Positions 1 to 5,749 of a stretch of DNA of 19,885 nt are shown here, one piece after another (position 1 is the stretch's first letter; the number at the start of each line of letters is the position of its first letter). Position numbers and translations under genes: made by a program. The stretch is taken from contig JAAYAV010000053.1 of NCBI GenBank assembly GCA_012719195.1, positions 1 through 19,885 on the forward strand. The letters are read 5' to 3'. Origin of the DNA: Anaerolineae bacterium (GTDB taxonomy: Bacteria; Chloroflexota; Anaerolineae; DRVO01). The notes beneath the pieces were generated by a model. That model did no database searches, was not told the DNA's origin, and saw nothing but the letters and a program-made list of their open reading frames with translations.

Positions 1-126
1 CCGACATTGCTACTGCCTCCTAGCTGGCCCGCGTGGCCGTCCGCTGTGCCGGGAGAGGGGTTATCTCTCACCCCGAAAGACCGGACCGCTGCGGGCCGCG
101 TGCTGCTGTTGATCCGCGTTGACTAG
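1..126 (+). CDS. C-terminal end of an unidentified protein (partial)
   Basis: Frame 1 is open from the first base to a TAG at 124-126, giving 41 residues that end in an AGRVLLLIRVD-like strand. The other two plus-strand frames hit stops at 21 and 110. Third-position GC is high, as in the neighbouring genes. No family is recognisable from so short a tail. The stop lies 46 bp before the likely GTG start of the next gene, which fits a co-directional operon. It could also be a chance open frame in GC-rich DNA, so confidence is low. Confidence 0.35.
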   Translation, partial: PTLLLPPSWPAWPSAVPGEGLSLTPKDRTAAGRVLLLIRVD

Positions 127-172
127 TCTAGGGCAATCACGCACAATTGGCCATCTCACCGGGGGAGTAGAG

Positions 173-604
173 GTGAGCAGACCGAATCCCACCTCGACGG
201 CCCGCACTGGTCAGCTCGTGGCAGTCACGGTGCTTGCCAACCTTCTCATCACGGGCCTGGTGGTGGTGGCTCTACGCTGGCCCAGCTCGGAACCGATCCG
301 CCTGATCGAGCCGGCACCGTCGGTGCCGGCGTTGGTGGGTGAGGGGGAGATCGGCGTCGAGCGAGCGGTGCAGTCGCTGGACCTCGCGGCCATCGACTCG
401 AGCAACTCCACTCTAGTAGACATAAATGCCGCGTCAGCCACCGACCTGGACGCCCTGCCCGGTATTGGGCCCACCCTGGCCGGTCGGGTCATCCGGTACC
501 GGGAGGAGCACGGCCCCTTCAGTACAATCGAAGAACTGATGAACGTTCAGGGGATCGGTACCGCCACCTTGGACAAGATGCGTGGTCTCATCACCGTGAG
601 GTGA
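173..604 (+). CDS. ComEA-like helix-hairpin-helix DNA-binding membrane protein
   Basis: This is a 143-residue protein. A hydrophobic segment at about residues 14-34 should anchor it in the membrane, a variable linker follows (35-80), and a tandem helix-hairpin-helix pair fills the C-terminus (83-143). The motifs VDINAASATDLDALPGIGP and the later NVQGIGTATL are typical of ComEA, which binds double-stranded DNA during natural uptake. The start is placed at GTG 173 because a GGGGGAG ribosome-binding site lies at 161-167. The frame extends to a TTG at 119, but that start has no good site and overlaps the upstream frame. Full ComEA proteins usually carry an SLBB domain between anchor and HhH; none is evident here. 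The role in transformation is a family-based inference; no comEC or other competence gene is in the window. Confidence 0.8.
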   Translation: MSRPNPTSTARTGQLVAVTVLANLLITGLVVVALRWPSSEPIRLIEPAPSVPALVGEGEIGVERAVQSLDLAAIDSSNSTLVDINAASATDLDALPGIGPTLAGRVIRYREEHGPFSTIEELMNVQGIGTATLDKMRGLITVR

Positions 605-655
605 TGCGAATCATGTTCGGTCCGCAGACACCGAAGCAGGGGAAGGAAGGCACAA

Positions 656-1300
656 ATGGAGCTGTTCCTGGACACCGCCAAGATAGACGAGATCCGGCGC
701 GCCCTCGACTGGGGCATACTCGACGGAGTCACCACCAACCCGACCCACATCGCTGCCACCGGGCGCCGATTCCGAGAGGTAGTGGAGGAGATCTGCGCCC
801 TGGTGCCGGGACCGGTCAGCCTTGAGGTGGTGGGCACCACCGCAGACCAGATGGTGGCCGAGGCGCAGGACCTCGCCAGGATCGGCCCCAACGTGGTCGT
901 GAAGATTCCCACCATCGAGGAGGGCATCAAGGCGACGACCAGGCTGACGCAGATGGGCATCAAGACCAACCTGACTCTCGTCTTCAGCGCGGCTCAGGCG
1001 CTGCTGGCGGCCAAGGCCGGCGCCACCTACGTCAGTCCCTTCGTGGGGCGGCTGGACGGCATCGGCCACTCGGGATCGGAAGTCGTAGGGCAGATCAAGA
1101 CCATCTACGACAACTACGGCTACGACACCAAGATCATCGTCGCGGCCGTCCGCCACCCGATGCACATTCTGGAGGCGGCGCTGATCGGGGCGCAGGTGGT
1201 GACCTCGCGCCTCGACATCCTCGAGCAGCTCTTCCACCACCCCATGACTGATGCGGGCCTCGAGCAGTTCCTGGCCGACTGGGCCAAGGTGCCGCAGTGA
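656..1300 (+). CDS. fsa: Transaldolase / fructose-6-phosphate aldolase family protein (TalC/FSA type)
   Basis: This 214-residue single-domain TIM barrel has the usual length of small transaldolases/FSA. Recognisable motifs are FLDTA (5-9), GVTTNP (24-29), VVVKIP with the presumed Schiff-base Lys83, the GIKTNLTLVFS block (101-111), SPFVGRLD (127-134) and RHPMHILEAALIGA (166-179). The family cleaves or forms ketose phosphates using dihydroxyacetone or a dihydroxyacetone unit. An AAGGAAGG site precedes the ATG. The stop overlaps the GTG start of the DeoC-like gene by 4 bp, so the two are probably translationally coupled. Compared with remembered family members, TNPS is TNPT, LDDIG is LDGIG, and the usual AAS before the conserved Arg is VAA with Ala at 164. 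The family call is firm; the exact substrate is not. Confidence 0.88.
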   Translation: MELFLDTAKIDEIRRALDWGILDGVTTNPTHIAATGRRFREVVEEICALVPGPVSLEVVGTTADQMVAEAQDLARIGPNVVVKIPTIEEGIKATTRLTQMGIKTNLTLVFSAAQALLAAKAGATYVSPFVGRLDGIGHSGSEVVGQIKTIYDNYGYDTKIIVAAVRHPMHILEAALIGAQVVTSRLDILEQLFHHPMTDAGLEQFLADWAKVPQ

Positions 1301-1980
1301 GCGCGGAGGTCCAGCTCGTTCCGGCCCGCCACCTGGAAAGCACCCTCCTGAAGGCGACAGCCACCGCCGAGCAGATTGATGCCCTCTGCGACGAGGCGGT
1401 GGCTCTGTCCATGTTGGGAGTCTGCATCATGCCGGGCTGGGTCCGGCGGGCGGCACGGCGACTGGCCGGGTCGGGCGTGATGGTCGTCGCCGTAGCCGGT
1501 TTCCCCCTCGGCAGCACCACCACGAGCACCAAGGTGGTCGAGGCGGCCGGCGCCATAGACCTAGGCGCGGCCGAGGTGGACATGGTGCTCAACGTGGGAG
1601 CGCTGCTCTCGGGGGATCACCGGCTGGTGGAGGCGGACGTTGCCGCCGTGGCGGTTGCTTGCCACACACGCGGGGCGCGTCTCAAGGTGATCCTGGAGAT
1701 GGGCTACTTGAGCGAAGAGGAGAAGCAAGCGGCCTGCCGATTGGCGGTGTCGGCGGGAGCCGACTTCGTCAAGACAAGCACCGGCTTCGGTGCGGGCGGG
1801 GCCACCATCGAGGATGTGTCCCTGTTACGCCGCTTGGCGCCGGCAGGCGTAGGGGTGAAAGCGGCTGGAGGCATACGAGACCTGGAGAGCGCGACGGCCA
1901 TGCTGCGAGCCGGTGCGGATCGTATCGGTACCAGCGCCGGCGGCTCGATCGCGCAGGCAGCAGCGAGACTGGGAGGATAG
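1297..1980 (+). CDS. deoC: Deoxyribose-phosphate aldolase (DeoC/DERA) family protein, divergent active site
   Basis: This 227-residue class I aldolase starts at a GTG whose last bases form the TGA stop of the preceding gene. Hallmarks are GFPLG (68-72), VDMVLNVG with Asp95, DFVKTSTGF with the Schiff-base Lys159, GVKAAGGIR with Lys188, and IGTSAG near the end. DERA normally splits 2-deoxyribose-5-phosphate into glyceraldehyde-3-phosphate and acetaldehyde. Several flanking motifs differ from remembered DERA sequences: the N-terminal IDHT-LKP motif reads LEST-LKA (Asp replaced by Glu14), VCVNP reads VCIMP, IETCLL reads LEMGYL, and VKASGG reads VKAAGG. The catalytic lysines and Asp95 are kept, so it should be an active aldolase, possibly with another aldehyde acceptor. 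The TalC-like neighbour supports a sugar-phosphate pathway. Confidence 0.87.
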   Translation: MSAEVQLVPARHLESTLLKATATAEQIDALCDEAVALSMLGVCIMPGWVRRAARRLAGSGVMVVAVAGFPLGSTTTSTKVVEAAGAIDLGAAEVDMVLNVGALLSGDHRLVEADVAAVAVACHTRGARLKVILEMGYLSEEEKQAACRLAVSAGADFVKTSTGFGAGGATIEDVSLLRRLAPAGVGVKAAGGIRDLESATAMLRAGADRIGTSAGGSIAQAAARLGG

Positions 1981-1985
1981 CGGTA

Positions 1986-2957
1986 ATGGAGCAGATGGGA
2001 AGGCGCGTTTTCGGTGGGCTGAAGCTGTTTGACCCGGCCGAGGGAACCACGGTCTATGAGCCGACTGGATCCGGTAAGGGCTACTGGGTCGGGGCTCCCG
2101 GCGCCATCTACGATGACGAGACTGAGCGGTTCTACCTGTACCACCGGGTCCGCGAGCCGCGGCCGGTGCGGGGTAAGGAGTGCCACATCAGTGTCAGCGA
2201 GGACGGCGTCAGTTTCCGTAGCGTCTGGGTAGCGACGCAGGCCGAACTCGAGACGACCTCCATGGAGCGAGCCTCGCTCTTCCGCACGCCGGAGGGAAAG
2301 TGGCGGCTGTACCTTTCCTACGTGGGCCCCGACGGCAAGTGGCGAATAGACCTGGTGGAGGCGGCTCGCCCGGAGGAGTTCGACGTCCGCACGCGGCGTC
2401 CAGTGCTCGCCGCGGCCGACGTAGACAGCGAAGGCGTCAAGGACCCCTGGGTGGCCATGGTAGGGCCGCTGTACTACATGGTGGTGAGCTATGCGCCCCG
2501 CCCGAAACGAGTCAGTGAGCAGGGCGCCCAGTCCATGCACGCCACCGGAGACGTGTACAACACCGGCCTCACCAAATCCAGCTCCGGTCTCGCCCTAAGC
2601 GAGGACGGAGTCAACTGGCGCTGGCAAGGCGAGCTCTATGCGCCCGCCGCCTTGGGGTGGGACTCCTGGTGCAGCCGTCTGGGAAGCATTATCTACGTGC
2701 CGCCGGTGTACTGGGGCTTCTACGACGGCGCCGCCGATCTGAGCGAGAACTACGAGGAGCGCTGCGGCCTCTGTGTGTCCACCGACCTGCGGCACTTCCA
2801 GCGCGTCACGACCAGCGGTCCCGCCCTTGCCTCGCCCTACGGCTGTGTCCGCTACGTAGAGGCGATCCACGCCCGCGGCGCCTACTGGTTCTACTATGAG
2901 TACACCCGCGAAGACGGCTCGCACGAACTGCGGGTGAGCCGGGTGGACGCCTCGTGA
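1986..2957 (+). CDS. Five-bladed beta-propeller glycosidase-like protein (GH43/GH130-type fold)
   Basis: This 323-residue protein is built from repeated propeller-blade patterns: GAPGAIYDDETERFYLYHR (37-55), MERASLFRTPEGKWRLYLSY (93-112), VKDPWVAMVGPLYYMVVSY (151-169), GLALSEDGVNW (201-211) and RYVEAIHARGAYWFYYEY (289-306). Aromatic-rich strands and acidic residues such as Asp153 in VKDPW resemble GH43/GH32/GH130-class enzymes, which hydrolyse or phosphorolyse glycosides. No signal peptide is visible, so it is probably cytoplasmic. The start at ATG 1986 has GGAGG at 1972-1976; the frame is open upstream to 1659, but that stretch lies inside deoC. The stop overlaps the GTG of the oxidoreductase gene by 4 bp. 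The fold is likely; the substrate is unknown. Confidence 0.72.
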   Translation: MEQMGRRVFGGLKLFDPAEGTTVYEPTGSGKGYWVGAPGAIYDDETERFYLYHRVREPRPVRGKECHISVSEDGVSFRSVWVATQAELETTSMERASLFRTPEGKWRLYLSYVGPDGKWRIDLVEAARPEEFDVRTRRPVLAAADVDSEGVKDPWVAMVGPLYYMVVSYAPRPKRVSEQGAQSMHATGDVYNTGLTKSSSGLALSEDGVNWRWQGELYAPAALGWDSWCSRLGSIIYVPPVYWGFYDGAADLSENYEERCGLCVSTDLRHFQRVTTSGPALASPYGCVRYVEAIHARGAYWFYYEYTREDGSHELRVSRVDAS

Positions 2958-3934
2958 GCCTGCGTGTAGGAGTTATCGGCGCCGGGCGCATGGGCCAGGA
3001 ACATTTGCGCCGCCTGGCCGCCATCGAAGGGGCGGTTGTGACCGCCGTTGCCGACGCCATCCTGCCGCTGGCGGAGCAGCAGGCCTCGGCACATGGCGCC
3101 CGCGCCTTCGCTGATCCGGCCGACCTCGTGCGCTCAGGGGTGGACGCGGTAGTGATCGCCACCCCGGGCAAGCTGCATCGCGCCCACGTCGAGCTGGCGC
3201 TGGCAGCGGGCCTCCCGTTCCTGCTGGAGAAGCCGGTCGCCATCGCCATGGACGACGCTTTGGCTATCCGAGACGCCGCTGATCAGGCCGGGGTGATTAC
3301 GGCGGTGGGGTATCAATGGCGCAACCTGGAGACGATCCCTTTCGCCCGCTCTGCCCTGGACGGCCAAGCCGTCACCATGGCAAACGCCACCTGGTACTGG
3401 ACTACGCCGCTCGTTGCCTGGATCGCCGATCGCGACCAAGGGGGCGGCCAGATGGTGGACCAGGTCACGCATCTGCTGGACCTGATGCGCCACCTCGTGG
3501 GCGAGATCGGCTCGGTCGACGCCCGGTACTCCACCCGGGCCCGTGGCGGCCAGCCCGGCTTCAACAACTGGGACTCCTCGGCCGTGCTGCTGCACTTCGA
3601 GACCGGTGCGGTGGGGGTGGTGCAGGCCACCTACGCGCTGTTCGCCGACTGCCCGATCCCGGTTATGCTCGACGTGATCTCCCGCGACTTGTTGGTACGC
3701 ATCACCTCAACCCAAGTGGAGGTTCACCGGCCCGGCTCCTCCACTACCGCCCGCGCCAAAGGGCGCTGGGGGCTGGACCTGGACCGCCGCTTCGTGGAGG
3801 CGGTGCGGACCGGCGACCGGAGCCTGGTGCTCTGCGACGTCGCTGAGGCGACGCGGTCGCTGGCTGTGTCGCTGGCGGCGAACCGGAGCGCAGCTTTGGG
3901 GCGGCCGGTGGAGGTGGCGGAAGTCCTGCGGTAA
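2954..3934 (+). CDS. Gfo/Idh/MocA-family NAD(P)-dependent oxidoreductase
   Basis: This is a 326-residue sugar-type dehydrogenase. The N-terminal Rossmann fold starts with VGVIGAGRMGQEHL (5-18), and the EKPVA motif carries the conserved Lys93. The second domain has GGGQMVDQVTHLLDL (163-177), whose Asp169 and His173 match the usual D-x3-H catalytic pair. The family oxidises or reduces hydroxyls of cyclic sugars, inositols or their derivatives, sometimes as part of an oxidation-elimination-reduction glycoside cleavage. It starts at a GTG overlapping the stop of the propeller gene, so the two proteins probably act on the same sugar. No terminator is evident in the 184 bp after it. Substrate and cofactor preference cannot be read from the sequence. 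Confidence 0.87.
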   Translation: MSLRVGVIGAGRMGQEHLRRLAAIEGAVVTAVADAILPLAEQQASAHGARAFADPADLVRSGVDAVVIATPGKLHRAHVELALAAGLPFLLEKPVAIAMDDALAIRDAADQAGVITAVGYQWRNLETIPFARSALDGQAVTMANATWYWTTPLVAWIADRDQGGGQMVDQVTHLLDLMRHLVGEIGSVDARYSTRARGGQPGFNNWDSSAVLLHFETGAVGVVQATYALFADCPIPVMLDVISRDLLVRITSTQVEVHRPGSSTTARAKGRWGLDLDRRFVEAVRTGDRSLVLCDVAEATRSLAVSLAANRSAALGRPVEVAEVLR

Positions 3935-3981
3935 GCAAAGTTTGCTGCCCGCAGCCGGTCGCTCGGGCGCACTCCAGTGAC

Positions 3982-3997
3982 GCCGGTGTGCACCGGC
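3982..3997. repeat. 16-bp dyad (7-bp arms)
   Basis: GCCGGTG and CACCGGC are perfectly complementary and separated by TG. A 2-nt centre is too tight for an RNA hairpin loop and there is no T-tract, so a protein-binding dyad is more likely than a terminator. It lies about 120 bp upstream of the aldolase promoter. Function is unproven. The rest of 3935-4118 shows nothing I can name. Confidence 0.25.
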
Positions 3998-4118
3998 TGG
4001 TGGCGCGTCCGAGTCGACGCCGGCGGTCGGGCCCTGGACTTCACTGGGCGAGGCCGTTCCTGGGGCCGCTCGTCTGCCCAGATGGACGATCGGGCACCGG
4101 TCGGCGATTTGCGGGCGT

Positions 4119-4148
4119 TTGACACCCGTATGTGACCGCGTCTACAAT
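4119..4148 (+). promoter_or_regulatory. Sigma70-type promoter of the class I aldolase gene
   Basis: A perfect -35 box TTGACA (4119-4124) and a -10 box TACAAT (4143-4148) are separated by 18 bp. Transcription would begin near 4155 and give a leader of roughly 57 nt before the ATG at 4212. This is one of the strongest matches to a housekeeping promoter in the window. Confidence 0.75.
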
Positions 4149-4211
4149 GTATGGTGCGTAGAATAATGGCTGTGTCTGCAGCCATCTGTGAACGAACGCA
4201 CGGAGGCTAGA

Positions 4212-5138
4212 ATGGCTCAAGGCGCCGACTGGAAGAAGAGACGCGCGACGATTGGCTCGATGGATGTTGAGTTGGGCAAGCGTACCCGTCTGACCCGGTT
4301 GCTCTACCAGACCGGTCTGAAGAACGGCACTCTGCTTCTCCTGCCCATCGACCAGGGCCTGGAGCACGGCCCGATCGACTTCTTCTCGAACCCTGATGCC
4401 GCCGACCCAGAGTACCAGGCGAAACTCGCTCTGCAGGGGAACTACAACGGTATCGTCTACCACATCGGGCTGGCGAAGAAGTACATGCGCAACTACGCCG
4501 GTAGGGTGCCCCTCGTCCTCAAGATCAACGGCAAGACGACTGTCCCGTCTGATGCCGAGGCCTTCTCGCCGGTGGACGCCACGGTGGAAGACGCTGTTCG
4601 ACTGGGTGCCGATGCCGTGGGCTACACGCTCTACGTCGGTTCGCCCGCGCAGGACCGTGACTTCCTGCAGTTCACCAAGATTCGCACCGAGTGCGACCGC
4701 TACGGCATGCCCCTGATCGTGTGGGCATACCCGCGCGGCTCCGCCATCGAGGCCAAGGGCGGACGGGACAGCATCTACGCGGTGGACTACGCCGCTCGCG
4801 TTGCCTGCGAACTGGGCGCCGACATCGTCAAGCTTAACGTCCCCGAGTATGACGCCGCCAAGGCAGCCAACTGCCCGAAGCCGTACGACAAGCTGGCGCT
4901 CAGCTATCGTGAGGGCGTAGCCAAGGTCGTAGAGTCGGCCGGCCGCACGATGGTCCTGTTCTCCGGTGGCAGCAAGATGGGCGACGATGATCTGCTGGAG
5001 AAGGCGCGCATAACCATGGAAGAAGGCGCCACCGGCCTCATCTTCGGCCGCAACATGTGGCAGCGCCCCCTGGCCGACGGCATCGCCATCACCAAGCAGG
5101 TACAGACGATCCTAAGAGACTTCGGCCTGCGCCGCTAG
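4212..5138 (+). CDS. fbaB: Class I fructose-bisphosphate aldolase (DhnA/FbaB type)
   Basis: This 308-residue TIM-barrel aldolase resembles FbaB/archaeal-type class I enzymes. Visible motifs are LLPIDQGLEHG (43-53) with Asp47, VLKINGKT (102-109), WAYPRG (171-176), GADIVKLNVPEYD with the presumed Schiff-base Lys207, SGGSK (251-255, phosphate binding) and GLIFGRN (275-281). It interconverts fructose-1,6-bisphosphate with dihydroxyacetone phosphate and glyceraldehyde-3-phosphate in glycolysis/gluconeogenesis. ATG 4212 is chosen over the in-frame GTG at 4188 because CGGAGG sits at 4201-4206. Its own promoter and a strong hairpin after the stop suggest a monocistronic, well-expressed gene. A related DhnA-family aldolase with another substrate is possible. 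Confidence 0.88.
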   Translation: MAQGADWKKRRATIGSMDVELGKRTRLTRLLYQTGLKNGTLLLLPIDQGLEHGPIDFFSNPDAADPEYQAKLALQGNYNGIVYHIGLAKKYMRNYAGRVPLVLKINGKTTVPSDAEAFSPVDATVEDAVRLGADAVGYTLYVGSPAQDRDFLQFTKIRTECDRYGMPLIVWAYPRGSAIEAKGGRDSIYAVDYAARVACELGADIVKLNVPEYDAAKAANCPKPYDKLALSYREGVAKVVESAGRTMVLFSGGSKMGDDDLLEKARITMEEGATGLIFGRNMWQRPLADGIAITKQVQTILRDFGLRR

Positions 5139-5159
5139 ACTCGCGCGCTGGGCTAACCT

Positions 5160-5187
5160 CGAAGGGGCGACTAAGGTCGCCCCTTCG
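5160..5187 (+). terminator. Strong hairpin after the aldolase gene, probable terminator
   Basis: Two perfectly complementary 12-nt arms (5160-5171 and 5176-5187, CGAAGGGGCGAC and its complement) enclose a TAAG loop, beginning 22 bp after the aldolase stop. No T-run follows, so it may be a U-less terminator or a 3'-end protecting hairpin. Confidence 0.65.
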
Positions 5188-5672
5188 TGCTGTGTCGCCT
5201 CGGGCTCAGCCGGCACACCTTCGTCGCCCGTCGCAGCTCCAACACTTCCACCACGCTTCCGCAAAGCAGCATGGCGGCCATGGCGGACGCCACCCCAGTC
5301 GACAAGAGCAGGCCGGCAGGGGTCTCGCTGGCCCAGCCTGGTCACGGCGCAGACAGCGTCGAACGCTATCGCCACATGGTACCCTGGAATCTCCACCATC
5401 CGCGCGGTGCCATACAGCCGCACGTGGCGCTCGTAGCGGAATTGCGCTGACCTCGGGCCGTCGGCTTGCGCCTCGCCTCCTCAGCCACCGGCATGCCGCC
5501 TTCCTGGGCCGACTTGCGGGCCGAGCGCAGACCACGGCCGGCCCCTTGCGTGCTAGCGATCGCGTGATTCGGTACGGCCTGCGCAGCGGCTCCAACCGGT
5601 GGCAGAGTGAAGGTGCTGGACTAGACGGGACCGGTCCCAGACCCGCACAGGCGCGCACTGGGGACCGCCACA
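5188..5672. other. Long intergenic stretch without a recognisable gene
   Basis: About 485 bp separate the aldolase hairpin from the sigma54-type promoter. Open frames exist on both strands, but their translations are Arg/Pro/Ala-rich with no conserved motif and look like GC-rich noise. None has a good ribosome-binding site. Small dyads are present: CATGG-CGG-CCATG at 5270-5282 and a perfect 12-bp palindrome at 5627-5638. If the sigma54 promoter is real, this region would be expected to hold the activator-binding sites. Confidence 0.5.
5627..5638. promoter_or_regulatory. Perfect 12-bp palindrome, candidate regulator site
   Basis: GGGACCGGTCCC is a perfect palindrome 34 bp upstream of the -24 element at 5673. 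Its position in front of a sigma54-type promoter makes it a candidate operator or activator site. No known binding consensus was recognised. Confidence 0.25.
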
Positions 5673-5688
5673 TGGCACGCAAGTTGCA
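5673..5688 (+). promoter_or_regulatory. Sigma54 (RpoN)-type -24/-12 promoter
   Basis: TGGCACG-N4-TTGCA matches the sigma54 consensus at every strongly conserved position. The GG at 5674-5675 and the GC at 5686-5687 are separated by exactly 10 nt, as required. The start site would fall near 5699, leaving about 50 nt before the ATG of the HDOD kinase at 5750. No competing sigma70 promoter was seen just upstream of that gene. Confidence 0.65.
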
Positions 5689-5749
5689 CAATCGTGAGGG
5701 GACTCCCTCCAACCGCGCGAGTCAGTGCTAAGCGAGGTACCGACCGTTC

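Noticed and set aside
119..172. TTG-119 start of the ComEA-like protein
   Set aside because: No ribosome-binding site, and it overlaps the upstream frame; GTG 173 has GGGGGAG at proper spacing.
1659..1985. N-terminal extension of the propeller protein
   Set aside because: This part overlaps deoC in another frame, has no propeller motif, and a good ribosome-binding site supports ATG 1986.
5057..5731. Open frames in the gap after the aldolase (224 codons plus, 168 codons minus)
   Set aside because: The plus frame begins inside the aldolase gene; both translations are low-complexity and lack ribosome-binding sites and motifs.
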